The notes under the pieces were generated by a model that ran no database searches, was not told the DNA's origin, and saw only the letters and a program-made list of their open reading frames with translations. Shown in pieces: positions 17,264 through 27,276 of a stretch of 64,000 nt of DNA. Positions within the stretch are counted from its first letter, which is position 1, and each line of letters begins with the position of its first letter. The translations under genes were made by a program, and so were the position numbers. The stretch is from Alphaproteobacteria bacterium (GTDB taxonomy: Bacteria > Pseudomonadota > Alphaproteobacteria > UBA7985 > JAUIBT01), in NCBI GenBank assembly GCA_030428255.1, contig JAUIBT010000015.1, positions 1 to 64,000 of the forward strand. Reading direction: 5' to 3'.

Positions 17264-18058
17264 TCAGAAGCGCGCGCCATCGCTCGCCTGGGTCAAACCA
17301 CGCTTGGCCGCGCCTTCGACGAAATCTACCAAGTCCTTGACCACCTTGCTCTCGGTCTTATCAGCGGCCAGAGCCTCCATGCGTGCCGCCAGGGTCTCGT
17401 CACCAAAAAAGATGGCCTGCATGGCCTGCTTCAGGTTGCTCAGCTCCTCGCGATCAAAGCCGCGCCGCTTAAGCCCGATTACGTTCAGCCCGACGACCTT
17501 AGAGCGCTCCCCCTGCACCAAAGAGAAGGGCACGACATCGCGCTCAACCGCCGCCATGCCACCAATCATAGCGTGCTGGCCAACGCGCACGAACTGGTGG
17601 ATGCCACAGGCCCCACCCAAAATCGCATAGTCCTCGACCACCACGTGGCCCGACAGGTTTGCAGCATTCACAATGATGGTGTTGTTGTGGATGATAACAT
17701 CGTGCGCGATATGCACGTTGCCCATAATCAGGTTGTTGTTGCCGATCTTAGTCACGCCGCCGAACTGCTCGACGCCCGCATGGATCTGAGTGTGTTCGCG
17801 AATCGTGTTGTTATCGCCGATTTCAACGCGGGTATCCCCGCCCTGATACTTGAGGTCTTGAGGCTCGATCCCAATCACTGTGAAGGGATAAATCTTGCAG
17901 TTGTTACCAATCGTGGTGTGGCCGGTCACATGCGCCTGCGGCTTGATGACGACGTTATCGCCCAAAACGACATGCGGCCCCACATAGGCCATTGCGCCAA
18001 TCGAGACGTTGGTCCCCATTTGTGCGCCCTGTTCAACGACAGCGGAAGGGTGGATCAT
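17264..18058 (-). CDS. lpxA: UDP-N-acetylglucosamine O-acyltransferase
   Basis: A 264-residue cytoplasmic acyltransferase for the first step of lipid A synthesis. It is built of left-handed beta-helix hexapeptide repeats (for example VVEQGAQMGTNVSIG) followed by the conserved YAILGGACGIHQFVRVG region and a helical C-terminus. Its start overlaps the fabZ stop by 4 bases. Confidence 0.95.
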   Translation of the reverse strand: MIHPSAVVEQGAQMGTNVSIGAMAYVGPHVVLGDNVVIKPQAHVTGHTTIGNNCKIYPFTVIGIEPQDLKYQGGDTRVEIGDNNTIREHTQIHAGVEQFGGVTKIGNNNLIMGNVHIAHDVIIHNNTIIVNAANLSGHVVVEDYAILGGACGIHQFVRVGQHAMIGGMAAVERDVVPFSLVQGERSKVVGLNVIGLKRRGFDREELSNLKQAMQAIFFGDETLAARMEALAADKTESKVVKDLVDFVEGAAKRGLTQASDGARF

Positions 18059-18534
18059 TCTTGTTTGTCTACGATCATCGCTGAGAATTCGGCTTCGGTG
18101 GCCAGCTCGCCATCAACATAGCCCTTGCCCCAAAAGCGGCACACAGGACCACGGCGGCGCTCGACCCCAATCTTCAGGCGCAGTTGATCGCCCGGCACGA
18201 TGGGACGACGGAAGCGCGCCTTGTCGATGGTCATGAAGTAGACCAGCTTTTCTTCAACCACCTTATCAGCCACGATGAAGTAGACCGTCGCGGCTTGTGC
18301 CAGCGCCTCAATCGACATCACGCCCGGCAAGATCGGATGACCCGGAAAGTGGCCTTGAAAGATGGGCTCGCCCATGGAAACGTTCTTGATCGCTTCGCAG
18401 GTCTGCTCCTCCAAGTCCACTTCCAAAACGCGGTCGATGAGCAACAGCGGGAAGCGGTGGGGGATCATGTCCATTACGGTTTCGACGGGCAGATTCCGCA
18501 CATAGCGTCCGTCGATCACTTCATATTTAGCCAT
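18055..18534 (-). CDS. fabZ: 3-hydroxyacyl-ACP dehydratase FabZ
   Basis: A 159-residue hot-dog-fold dehydratase of fatty acid elongation. The active-site motif GHFPGHPILPGVMSIEALAQ contains the catalytic His, with the catalytic Glu in the same helix. The position between lpxD and lpxA is conserved; both pathways draw on hydroxyacyl-ACP. Confidence 0.95.
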   Translation of the reverse strand: MAKYEVIDGRYVRNLPVETVMDMIPHRFPLLLIDRVLEVDLEEQTCEAIKNVSMGEPIFQGHFPGHPILPGVMSIEALAQAATVYFIVADKVVEEKLVYFMTIDKARFRRPIVPGDQLRLKIGVERRRGPVCRFWGKGYVDGELATEAEFSAMIVDKQE

Positions 18535-18642
18535 GCAACCTCATTTCTTTTATTCTTTGCTCGTTTGTTTGCTGCGCTCGGTGGCTCTTGCATTTGGCCG
18601 GTTTCCAAGCGTGATCCCATTTCCCCTTAAACTCGCAGGGGC

Positions 18643-19668
18643 CTAGCTGAAGCCCTCGCGCGCCAGAAGCTTTGTGATATTCTCATGTCTGCGCAATTGC
18701 TCGCGAGCCGTCAAGGGTGGGTAGGACAAAACTTCCTGCCCAGGCTTTGTCGAGCGCAAAATTGGCGTAAATGGCCCAACTTTCGACCCTTGCTTCAGCG
18801 TGATGTGGCCATTGATGCCAGCATGACCGCCGATCATCACGAAATCTTCGATCGTGGTTGAACCCGCAATACCGACTTGCGAAACGATGGTGCAGAACTT
18901 GCCGATCTGGACGTTATGGCCAACGCTGACCATGGCTCCCAATTTGGACTGATCGCCGACTACAGTATTGCGCACAGATCCCCTGTCCAAGACTGTACCC
19001 GCCCCCAGCTCAACGCCATTACCGATGATCACCAGCCCGTATTGCGGCAGGTTGACGATGCCGGTCGGGCTCGGCGTGAAGCCATAGCCGCGATTGCCCA
19101 GGCTGACATTGGAGTGAATGAGGTTGTTGTCGCCGATCAGCGAGTAGGAAATCGAGGCATTGGCCCCGATCCAGTTGCCCTTGCCGATGATGACATTGTC
19201 GTCGATCACCGCATTAGGGCCGACCTTGGTGCCGGCGCCAATCTCCACCTGAGCCCCGATGACCGCGCCCGCGCAAATCATTGCGCCGGGATCGACCTTA
19301 GCGGTCTCGTCCACCACCGCGCGCGGGTGAATGCCGGGCTTTATTTCGGGCCACTCCACAAACAGTTTGGCCCCCGCCAGAGCGAAAATCAGATAAGGTT
19401 GCTCACAAGCGATGACCGGAACCTTAGGCTGCAAGCCCGTCAGCAGCTCGGGCGTCGTCAAGACCAAACCGGCTTGGCTGTTTTCGATGTAGCGCTTGTA
19501 CCGACGATTGTGGACCGAGACCATGTCACCCGGTTGGGCGTCTTCCACCGCACTAACACCGGTAATTTCAGCCTGGGGGTCGCCGTTGATCAGCTCGCCT
19601 TCGGCCATAGCAGCAACATCGCCCAGCGTGAGCGGCTCCATTTTCGGGAAGAAACGCGTATCGGTCAT
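18643..19668 (-). CDS. lpxD: UDP-3-O-(3-hydroxymyristoyl)glucosamine N-acyltransferase
   Basis: A 341-residue acyltransferase adding the N-linked acyl chain in lipid A synthesis. A uridine-binding N-terminal domain (to about residue 105) is followed by hexapeptide repeats and the catalytic-region segment SVGHNVQIGKFCTIVSQVGI with its conserved His. A terminator-like hairpin at 19746-19778 separates it from ompH upstream. Confidence 0.95.
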   Translation of the reverse strand: MTDTRFFPKMEPLTLGDVAAMAEGELINGDPQAEITGVSAVEDAQPGDMVSVHNRRYKRYIENSQAGLVLTTPELLTGLQPKVPVIACEQPYLIFALAGAKLFVEWPEIKPGIHPRAVVDETAKVDPGAMICAGAVIGAQVEIGAGTKVGPNAVIDDNVIIGKGNWIGANASISYSLIGDNNLIHSNVSLGNRGYGFTPSPTGIVNLPQYGLVIIGNGVELGAGTVLDRGSVRNTVVGDQSKLGAMVSVGHNVQIGKFCTIVSQVGIAGSTTIEDFVMIGGHAGINGHITLKQGSKVGPFTPILRSTKPGQEVLSYPPLTAREQLRRHENITKLLAREGFS

Positions 19669-19745
19669 AGCATCCTTTGCCGTCCAACCGGCTGTCTTGA
19701 GAGCCTGTGAGCGGCTCCAGTTCTGGCGCGCTCAAAGCGGCGCGC

Positions 19746-19778
19746 AAAAAAACACCGACCGCTGAGAACAACGGTCGG
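19746..19778 (-). terminator. Rho-independent terminator or attenuator between ompH and lpxD
   Basis: On the minus strand, CCGACCG-(10 nt)-CGGTCGG is followed by TG and seven T residues. It lies about 80 bases after the ompH stop and 80 before the lpxD start, so it should end or attenuate the bamA-ompH transcript. Confidence 0.75.
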
Positions 19779-19857
19779 CACGTGTGTAGCGGTTCTAGGC
19801 GCGCTTGGCCAGTCGGCAAACGCGCCCAAATGTCCGTCAGTGGTCGCGCGCTGGATT

Positions 19858-20421
19858 TTACTCCGAGTCGGGCGCTTTGCTGAGGTCAGCCAACTCTGGC
19901 ATGCTTACGTTCAAGCGCTCAATCGCTGCGTCGGTGATGTCGAAGTCATCCGCCATGACGATTACCGCGCCTTTGGCAATCACCATATTCACGCCCTGCT
20001 CAGCGGCCACTTCCAAGGACACCGCATTGAGGGACTGCAAGATGGCAGCGCGTTGGACCCTTGCATAGCGGTCCAATTTGGCGCGTGCATCAACAACCTC
20101 AGCGCGGATCTTGTTGGCCTTGGCGTTGACTTCTAAGCTCTTGGCACGGAAGTCCTCTTGCGACAGGCTTGAGCGCTGATCGTTCAGAGCCTTGGATTCG
20201 TCACGCAGCGCGGTGAGCTGCTCTTTGTTCCAGTCCTCAATGCGTTGGCGCTCGGCGACGACGAAATCTCGCAGTTTTTGACCAACAGTCGACTCGCGCA
20301 CGGCACGGTCCCGGTCAACCACCAAAACGCGGGGAATGAAGGCCTCACCTTGAGCGAAGGCGGGCAGCGCGAAGGCGTTCAACGCCAAAGCGAGCAAAAG
20401 GGTTAGGGACGAAAGGCGCAT
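19858..20421 (-). CDS. ompH: OmpH/Skp-family periplasmic chaperone
   Basis: A 187-residue protein with a signal peptide ending near LPAFAQG and a long charged coiled-coil region (residues ~45-130), the tentacle part of Skp trimers that hold unfolded outer-membrane proteins. PRVLVVDRDRAVRES at the start of the mature chain is typical. AGG lies about nine bases before the ATG. It follows bamA as expected. Confidence 0.9.
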   Translation of the reverse strand: MRLSSLTLLLALALNAFALPAFAQGEAFIPRVLVVDRDRAVRESTVGQKLRDFVVAERQRIEDWNKEQLTALRDESKALNDQRSSLSQEDFRAKSLEVNAKANKIRAEVVDARAKLDRYARVQRAAILQSLNAVSLEVAAEQGVNMVIAKGAVIVMADDFDITDAAIERLNVSMPELADLSKAPDSE

Positions 20422-20462
20422 ATCGCTTACCTACTCTCTCTATTGATCTTTTGGGCGCGGGC

Positions 20463-22943
20463 TTAGAACCCACGCTGGATATTGAAACGGAAGACTTGCT
20501 TCTCATCGCTGGCTTGGCTTCTCATGGCATAGCCGAAATCGAGCTGCAAGGGTCCAATTGGAGATGCCCAAGTTAAACCATAACCTATGGATAACCGGGG
20601 ATCCGCAGTATCGTTCAAAGCGGTGACGCCTTGAGAGGCGCCAAAAGTGGTGTTCACATCCCACAAAGCCCCTACGTCTGTAAAGACCCGGCCTTTGATA
20701 TCCAGGTCAATCGGCAAAGGAACGGGGAAGCGCAGCTCGGCGGTACCGCGGTAAAACTTGGACCCACCAACGCGCTGCAACGTATCGCTGGCGACCGGGC
20801 CAATGCCGCTGCGCGCAAAACCGCGAACCTGCAACGCGCCCATGGTAAAGCGGTCTGCAACATAGGTGCCTTCGTCGTTAAAGGGTTGCAGCCAGCCGCC
20901 CTCACCCTCCAAGGCAACGGTGAAGGTATCATTGATCGCGTAGTAGAAGCCACCCTTAGCGGTGTTTTTGAGATAGGCGACATCGCCGCCCAGACCTGCG
21001 ACCTCGGTACTCAGGCTTCCCACCCAGCCTTCGGTCGGGTTGCTCAAATTATCGCGAATGTCATAGGTGATGGTGTGGGCCAAGCTTGAGCGGGTTGTGC
21101 TGTCGCCCTCGTCCTGGATAATCGCAGAGGTATTGTCCTGTTGCAGGGCTGAATACGAAAAGTTATAGCGCCAGGACTGGGTCAGATCGTTGACCAGCTC
21201 ATAGCCGCCAAAGACGCCCGCGCTATAGGTCTGCTCCAAATAGCCCGAGTCCTCATTGTTGACCTCGCTAAAGCCGCCCGTTAGGCCAGCACTTACGTCC
21301 CAGCCCGCCAGATAGGGTTCTGTAAAACTGAAATTAAAGGAGCGGTTGTTTTGTGCCAAGCTGGCCGAAACACCGACTTTTTGGCCGCGACCCAAGAAGT
21401 TTCTTTGGTTCAGCGCGAAATTTGCCCCAAAGCCCGAGGCGCTTGAATAGGAGCCACCGACCTCGAAGGTCGCCGTTGAGGTCTCCTCAACATCAGCGTT
21501 GATCACCACGCGGTCTTCAGCCTGGCCTTCTACCGGCTCAATCTCCACCTTAGAGAAGAAACCCAAGCGCTGAATGTTGCGGCGGGCGCGCTTCAGTTTG
21601 GTCAGGTTGAAGGCGTCACCTTCCTCAAAGCCGAACCTGCGACGGATGACATAATCGCGGGTTCGCTCGTTCCCGGTGATATTGATACGCTCAACAAATG
21701 CGCGCGGCCCGTTTTCGATCACATAGGTCACCGCGATGGTTTGGGCTTGCTTATCACGGTCCAGCTTGGGCGCGATCTTCACGAATGGCGCACCGTTTTC
21801 GTTGGCGACCTCCACCATACGTTCAACCGACTCGCGCACCCGATCTTCGTTGAAAAATCGACCTGATCGCACCTTGTTGCGGCGCTCAATCAATCCTGTA
21901 TCCAGGCGACTAACTTTGTTGTCGTAACTGACGCTGGAAACGCGATAGCGCAGACCTTCTTCAATGGTGAAGGTCAAATAAAAGCCCGAACGATCGGTGG
22001 TCAGCTCACCCACGGAATCGGCGATCTTCACATCGGCAAAACCGTTTTGGCGATAGAACTTAGTCAGCAACTCCGCATCAACAGCAACACGTGTTGGATC
22101 GTAATTGACCATGGCGTTTGCAAAGCGCCAAAAGCGATTTTCGCGCGACAGGATGACCTGGCGCAACCGCGTATCAGAGTACTTGCGATTGCCAACAAAA
22201 TTGATGCCGACGATCTTGGAGGGGTTCGATTCGATAATCTCAAACACCAGGTCAGCGCGGTTTTGCTCCAGCAAGATAATCTTCGGCTCGACCTCGGTCG
22301 CGAAGCGGCCTTGAGCTTGATACAGCGAGAGAATACGGCGCACCGCCTCTTGCACCTTGGACTTGGTGAAGGGCTGACGCGCGCGGAGCTGAATTTCAGA
22401 TTGAAGCTCTTCGTCCTTGATCTTGTTGTTGCCCTCAAAGGCGATGCGATTGATGACGCGCTGTTCTTGGACCAGCACCACCAGCGTAGAACCCGAGCGC
22501 TCAAGCGTGACATCCAAGAACAAGGTGGTGGCCACAAGGCGCTTCAGGCCCTCGTTGAGCAGGGCCGGATCAAAGGGATCGCCGACTTTGATTTGCATAT
22601 AAGATAAGATGGCCTGGCGATCGACGCGGCGGTTGCCGCGAATATCGATGGCTGCAATCGCGCCGAACTGGCCCGCGTTTTGCACGCTGCCGACTGTAGC
22701 GGCGGCTTGGCCTTGGCTCGCGCCTTGGGTGGCACCAGGTGTGGCACCAGGGGTGGCAATGGTCGAAGGAACCGGCAGACTTTGCGCCTCAAGCTGCGGT
22801 GCGCCAGCCGCAAACACCGCCAGCACCACAGCAGCGCCGAGCACCGCCTGCCGCCATTGACGCATGCAGCAGCCCACGCGCTGAAGCCAGTCTTGGCCCC
22901 GCGCCCCAGCAGTGTTCGACAGGTTAACTGCCTCAGCCCTCAT
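20463..22943 (-). CDS. bamA: Outer membrane protein assembly factor BamA
   Basis: A large Omp85 protein. Five POTRA domains (first at AAIDIRGNRRVDRQAILSYM) precede a C-terminal barrel ending in FRFNIQRGF with the terminal Phe required for insertion. It folds and inserts outer-membrane proteins. The start is uncertain: ATGs at 22973, 22943 and 22865 are in frame. The last gives the most compact signal peptide (MRQWRQAVLGAAVVL); the one at 22943 has AAGGA upstream at a long spacing. A short TPGA-type repeat after the signal peptide is low complexity. Confidence 0.95.
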   Translation of the reverse strand: MRAEAVNLSNTAGARGQDWLQRVGCCMRQWRQAVLGAAVVLAVFAAGAPQLEAQSLPVPSTIATPGATPGATQGASQGQAAATVGSVQNAGQFGAIAAIDIRGNRRVDRQAILSYMQIKVGDPFDPALLNEGLKRLVATTLFLDVTLERSGSTLVVLVQEQRVINRIAFEGNNKIKDEELQSEIQLRARQPFTKSKVQEAVRRILSLYQAQGRFATEVEPKIILLEQNRADLVFEIIESNPSKIVGINFVGNRKYSDTRLRQVILSRENRFWRFANAMVNYDPTRVAVDAELLTKFYRQNGFADVKIADSVGELTTDRSGFYLTFTIEEGLRYRVSSVSYDNKVSRLDTGLIERRNKVRSGRFFNEDRVRESVERMVEVANENGAPFVKIAPKLDRDKQAQTIAVTYVIENGPRAFVERINITGNERTRDYVIRRRFGFEEGDAFNLTKLKRARRNIQRLGFFSKVEIEPVEGQAEDRVVINADVEETSTATFEVGGSYSSASGFGANFALNQRNFLGRGQKVGVSASLAQNNRSFNFSFTEPYLAGWDVSAGLTGGFSEVNNEDSGYLEQTYSAGVFGGYELVNDLTQSWRYNFSYSALQQDNTSAIIQDEGDSTTRSSLAHTITYDIRDNLSNPTEGWVGSLSTEVAGLGGDVAYLKNTAKGGFYYAINDTFTVALEGEGGWLQPFNDEGTYVADRFTMGALQVRGFARSGIGPVASDTLQRVGGSKFYRGTAELRFPVPLPIDLDIKGRVFTDVGALWDVNTTFGASQGVTALNDTADPRLSIGYGLTWASPIGPLQLDFGYAMRSQASDEKQVFRFNIQRGF

Positions 22944-23210
22944 TGATGCGCCGCATCCTTGCAAAAAATCCATCCCCTCGCGCCGGACACAGCCGCTCGC
23001 GCTATGGTGACCGCAACGCGCGGAACCCAAGCGCTGCTAATCGCCAAATGTAGCCTTTTTGGGACCTGGTACAGAACCCCCCAGGCTTCCAGACCCAAGC
23101 TCATCCCCAGCCTGTACAGCTTTGCACGCCAAAAAGCCCAGCCAAAGCCAGCTTGCAAGCTCAAACAAAGCCGCCGCCTCGCCATCTTGAGTAGCGCAAA
23201 CCTCACGCTT

Positions 23211-24563
23211 TTACCCCTGACTCAGATCAAAGATATCGCCAATATTGAGATAGAGCGCCAGTCCAACGATCACCATAAAGCCAATCGTAAAGGCCAGCTC
23301 CTGCACCCGCGCTGGCAAGGGCTTACCAACCACAGCTTCATAGGCAAACATGACAAGATGCCCGCCATCCAGAACGGGGATCGGCAGCAGGTTCAGAACG
23401 CCAAGCTGGATCGAGATAAAGGCCGCGAAGCTCGCCAGAGCAACCCAGCTCCAAGGGATCTGGCCTGCAACCGAGGTAATCTTAACGATGCCGCCAAAAT
23501 CCTTACGCTCCAGTTTGCCCGCAAACAGCAGTTGGAAGGTCGCGCCCACATCCATCACGGTGCGCCCCACCTCGCTGGCAGCAGCGCTGAGTCCCTCAAG
23601 CGGGCCCATCGAGCGCAAGGTGCCCGAGGCGAAGCCAAAGCCAAGCGTATAGAGCCGCTGACCGGTCTCCTCGTCCACGCGTCGTTCGGGGGTCCAGGTC
23701 ACGTCGAACAAGCGGCCCTGGCTTTCGATGCTCAGCAGATAGCTCGGCTGATCGTTGGCTTCCAGATACTGCAGCAAATCAAAGACTTGCCCCAAAGGCT
23801 GGCCATCAATTGCGCTCAAAACATCTCCGGGCTTCAACCCCAGTGCCTCGCCTTGGCTGCCGTCGGGTACGGTGGCAATCAGCAAGGGATAGAAAGGACG
23901 CATGCCGATGATGTAGCGCGTGAAGATCTGGCCGCTGGTCTTGTCTTCCTCTGGCGCCAGCGCCATGACCACCTCGCGCCCGTCCCGTTCGACCCGCATG
24001 TCGGAGGTCTGGCCGCGGCTGAGGTTAACAGCGCGGCTAATATCTTGGAAGCGCTCGATTTTGTAGTCACCAAAGGCGACCACGCGATCGCCGACCTGCA
24101 AACCAGCACGCTCGGCAGGCGAGCCCTCGACCACCGAACCGACCACGGGGTCAAATTCTGTGCGGCCATGACCGATAAACACTGCGGCAAACAAGGCCAT
24201 CGCCAAGATGAAGTTGGCCGCAGGTCCAGCTCCGACGACAATGGCGCGCTGCCAAACCGGCTTGTGGTGCAAGGACAGGGCCCGCATCTCATCGCTCAGG
24301 CCGTCATCTTGGCGACCCGGCGCGCTGGCGGCGTTGCTGTCGCCGTACATGCGTACATAGCCCCCCAGCGGGATTAGGCTCAACCGCCAGCGGGTGCCGC
24401 TGCGGTCATAAAAGCCGATCAACTCCGGGCCGAAGCCAATTGAAAACGCCTCAACACCCACGCCGAAATAGCGCGCTGCCCAGTAGTGACCCAGCTCGTG
24501 AAACAAGATGAGCGGGATCACGACCAAGAAAAATGTCGGTATGCCCAGGGCAAACCATTCCAT
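23211..24563 (-). CDS. rseP: Site-2 intramembrane metalloprotease RseP
   Basis: A 450-residue inner-membrane zinc protease. The HELGH motif at residues 22-26 and the LDGGH motif near residue 390 form the active site, with two PDZ-like regions between them (for example VVEGSPAERAGLQVGDRV). It cleaves membrane-embedded substrates such as anti-sigma factors. It lies between dxr and bamA as in most proteobacteria. The 267-bp gap to bamA shows no gene. Confidence 0.95.
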   Translation of the reverse strand: MEWFALGIPTFFLVVIPLILFHELGHYWAARYFGVGVEAFSIGFGPELIGFYDRSGTRWRLSLIPLGGYVRMYGDSNAASAPGRQDDGLSDEMRALSLHHKPVWQRAIVVGAGPAANFILAMALFAAVFIGHGRTEFDPVVGSVVEGSPAERAGLQVGDRVVAFGDYKIERFQDISRAVNLSRGQTSDMRVERDGREVVMALAPEEDKTSGQIFTRYIIGMRPFYPLLIATVPDGSQGEALGLKPGDVLSAIDGQPLGQVFDLLQYLEANDQPSYLLSIESQGRLFDVTWTPERRVDEETGQRLYTLGFGFASGTLRSMGPLEGLSAAASEVGRTVMDVGATFQLLFAGKLERKDFGGIVKITSVAGQIPWSWVALASFAAFISIQLGVLNLLPIPVLDGGHLVMFAYEAVVGKPLPARVQELAFTIGFMVIVGLALYLNIGDIFDLSQG

Positions 24564-24593
24564 AGCATCAACCTCTTAATGTCAGGCTACTGA

Positions 24594-25757
24594 CTAGCGC
24601 GGGATCAAGGCCTCTGCCAACTGCCGGGCTGACTTATCCGCATGCTGGATATGAGCCAGGCTTGTGATCGCTGCGGACTCGCAGCGCTGCATACCCTCAA
24701 CCACTACCTGAGCTATTGCTCCGAACAGTATTTTTCTACCTAAAAAGGCAGAAACTGCGACTTCATTAAGAGCATTGAAGGCGATCATGGCGCTTGGCCC
24801 GGCCCGCCAGGCTTGTTCGGCCAACTTCAGTAGGGGGAAGGCCTCGTGACGGGGAGCCTCAAAGCTCAGGCTGCCCAAGGTCACCAGATCCAGGGGCGCA
24901 ACATTCAAGGCAGCGCGCTGCGGATAGGTCAAGGCATAGGCGATTGGACTGCGCATGTCGGGCGCGCCAAGCTGAGCCAGATAGGAGCCATCGTGAAACT
25001 GAACCATCGAATGGACGATCGACTGCGGATGGACCACAACTTCGATGTCCTCGGGCTCGAGATCAAAGAGATAAAGCGCCTCGATGAACTCCAGCGCCTT
25101 ATTCATCAACGAGGCCGAATCCACGGTCACTTTCGCACCCATGTCCCAATTGGGATGAGCCAGGGCCTGTTCGCGCTGAGCGGCCTGGATCGCCTCCTGC
25201 TCCCAGGTGCGAAACGGGCCGCCACTGGCGGTCAGCACGATGGAGCGCAGCGCGGCACGAGGCTGCTGGTGCAAGGCTTGGAAAATCGCTGAGTGCTCAG
25301 AGTCTACCGGCAGCACCTCGACGCCTGCAGCGCGCGCCGCCTGCATCAGCAAACTGCCGCCGCAGACCAGGCTCTCCTTGTTCGCCAAGGCCAAACGCTT
25401 GGTATGGCCAAGCGCGGTCAGGGTCGGTTCAAGGCCCGCAAAGCCGGTGATCGCAGACACACAAATATCGTTGGGGCGGGTGCAAGCCTCCAGAACGCCT
25501 TGCGCGCCCACCAGCACCTCGATGCCCTGCCCTGCCAAGGCTGTTTCCAGGGCTTGGCCTTGGCTGTCGTCGGCCAAGGCAACGCAGGCCGGGCGGAATT
25601 CCAGCGCGTCTTGCACCAGCCGTTGCAGATTGGCACCACCGACCAGCGCTTGAATGCGGAATGTGTCGAGATGCTGGCGCACAACGTCCAAACAAGATTG
25701 CCCGATAGAGCCACTGGCCCCAAGCAAAGTGAGTGTCGTCGATGATGCGTCCAGCAT
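24594..25757 (-). CDS. dxr: 1-deoxy-D-xylulose 5-phosphate reductoisomerase
   Basis: A 387-residue enzyme of the MEP isoprenoid pathway. LLGASGSIGQSCLDVV is the NADPH-binding region, LANKESLVCGG and PVDSEHSAIFQAL carry substrate- and metal-binding residues, and NPKxxMG is represented by HPNWDMGAKVTVDSA. It supplies isoprenoid precursors used by UppS downstream in the same cluster. Confidence 0.95.
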   Translation of the reverse strand: MLDASSTTLTLLGASGSIGQSCLDVVRQHLDTFRIQALVGGANLQRLVQDALEFRPACVALADDSQGQALETALAGQGIEVLVGAQGVLEACTRPNDICVSAITGFAGLEPTLTALGHTKRLALANKESLVCGGSLLMQAARAAGVEVLPVDSEHSAIFQALHQQPRAALRSIVLTASGGPFRTWEQEAIQAAQREQALAHPNWDMGAKVTVDSASLMNKALEFIEALYLFDLEPEDIEVVVHPQSIVHSMVQFHDGSYLAQLGAPDMRSPIAYALTYPQRAALNVAPLDLVTLGSLSFEAPRHEAFPLLKLAEQAWRAGPSAMIAFNALNEVAVSAFLGRKILFGAIAQVVVEGMQRCESAAITSLAHIQHADKSARQLAEALIPR

Positions 25758-25775
25758 GTCCGCTTCTGTGCCCCG

Positions 25776-26441
25776 CTAGACCCAAAGCCAAATCACGACG
25801 GCTCCAGCCAACCAGACGGCCAACAAGGAATCCACGCGATCCAGCATGCCGCCATGTCCGGGCAACAAACCGCTGGAGTCTTTCACACCCAGCTTGCGTT
25901 TGGCCACGGACTCCAGCAGATCGCCTGCAATCGAGATGAGCGCGAGCCCTACGCCTGAGGCCAAAAACAGCCCCGTGCGTGGTACTAAATCCAACCCTTG
26001 GAACACTAAGGTCACCAAGACCGGTGCAAGAACACCGCCCAGAGCCCCGCTCCAGGTCTTTTTGGGCGAGATGAGCGGCGCCATTTTCGGGCCACCCACT
26101 GAGGAGCCTACTAGAAAGGCTGTGCTGTCCGCCGCCCAGACAGAGACCAGCAGCCACAAGGAGACCCAAAGCCCCGCCTGCGCATAAATGAGATAGCCGC
26201 CCCAGCAGGCCGCCGCGATATAAGCTGCCCCAAACGCGCCCCACAACAAGCGCGATTCAGAGATGCGCGAGCCGGGTTGAGCCTGTTTGACAAAGATCAG
26301 CAGCCACTCCACCAAGCAGATTAGACCCACGATCCCCATGCCGATTTGCGGAAACGGCGAACCCAGCACTGCCAGCAGCAGCACCAAGCCGATCAGCACG
26401 GAAGCCGTCGCGCAGCGCATGAGAAGTGAGGCCTTAGTCAA
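25776..26441 (-). CDS. cdsA: Phosphatidate cytidylyltransferase
   Basis: A 221-residue inner-membrane enzyme making CDP-diacylglycerol. Several hydrophobic segments are followed by the family signature S-x2-KR...KDSSGLLPGHGGMLDRVDS near the C-terminus. It is slightly shorter than E. coli CdsA but typical for alphaproteobacteria. It lies between uppS and dxr. Confidence 0.93.
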   Translation of the reverse strand: MTKASLLMRCATASVLIGLVLLLAVLGSPFPQIGMGIVGLICLVEWLLIFVKQAQPGSRISESRLLWGAFGAAYIAAACWGGYLIYAQAGLWVSLWLLVSVWAADSTAFLVGSSVGGPKMAPLISPKKTWSGALGGVLAPVLVTLVFQGLDLVPRTGLFLASGVGLALISIAGDLLESVAKRKLGVKDSSGLLPGHGGMLDRVDSLLAVWLAGAVVIWLWV

Positions 26442-26473
26442 GAGCTCTGCCCCTTTGCTAACATGTCCACAGC

Positions 26474-27265
26474 TCAGCGCCCTCCAAAGCGGCGGCTCCG
26501 CTCAGAAAAGGCTTCCAATGCTTGGTCCAGCTCAGCAGCACCGAAATCAGGCCACAACACCGGGGTGAAATAGAACTCGGCGTAGGCGCTTTCCCACAGC
26601 AGGAAATTGGACAAGCGCTGCTCCCCACTGGTGCGGATCACCAAATCCGGATCACAGGTGCCGCAGGTCGAAAGGTGACCCGCAAGGCTGCTCTCGTCAA
26701 TCTCTTGCGGCGTCAAGCGCCCGGCAGCCACAGCTTCGGCCAAGCTGCGCGCGGCCTGAACCAGATCTTGACGCCCACCATAGGAGACCGCCAACTGCAA
26801 CAACAAGCGGCTGTTCCCCGCCGTTTGCGCCTCGACCTCGGTGATCAGCGCTTGCAGATCGCTGGCCAGTGCGCTGCGATCCCCGATCACCCGCAGGCGG
26901 ATTCGGTTCGCGCTTAGGGTTTCAAGCTCGTGCTTGAGATAGTGGCGCAATAGCCCCATGAGGTCTGAAACCTCATCGTGGGAGCGCTTCCAGTTTTCGG
27001 TCGAAAAACTGTAGAGCGTTACCACTTCAAGCCCGCGCTGAGCGGCCTGCTCGACCACACGACGCACGGCTTTGGCCCCTTCGCGATGCCCCAGCACACG
27101 GGGCAGCCCGCGCTTTTTCGCCCAACGCCCGTTGCCATCCATAATAATGGCCACGTGGCGCGGCACGCTTGCGGCATCTGCGACGCCCACAGGACTTGCG
27201 TCTTGCGGAGCCGCCGCTTTGGGCTGCACGGCATGGTGTCGGGGCGTATCGGCGAAGGCGGGCAT
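26474..27265 (-). CDS. uppS: Isoprenyl transferase (undecaprenyl diphosphate synthase)
   Basis: A 263-residue cis-prenyltransferase that makes the C55 carrier for cell-wall synthesis. The catalytic motif IIMDGNGRWAKKRG contains the essential Asp at about residue 43, and the RTSGEQRLSNFLLWESAYAE region near the C-terminus is conserved. The N-terminal ~35 residues form a Pro/Ala-rich extension, so a later start is possible. Confidence 0.94.
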   Translation of the reverse strand: MPAFADTPRHHAVQPKAAAPQDASPVGVADAASVPRHVAIIMDGNGRWAKKRGLPRVLGHREGAKAVRRVVEQAAQRGLEVVTLYSFSTENWKRSHDEVSDLMGLLRHYLKHELETLSANRIRLRVIGDRSALASDLQALITEVEAQTAGNSRLLLQLAVSYGGRQDLVQAARSLAEAVAAGRLTPQEIDESSLAGHLSTCGTCDPDLVIRTSGEQRLSNFLLWESAYAEFYFTPVLWPDFGAAELDQALEAFSERSRRFGGR

Positions 27266-27276
27266 AGGGGCTCTGC

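Noticed and set aside
22959-24377. Open frame of 472 codons on the plus strand
   Set aside because: It is antisense to rseP, which is unambiguous, and shows no family motif.
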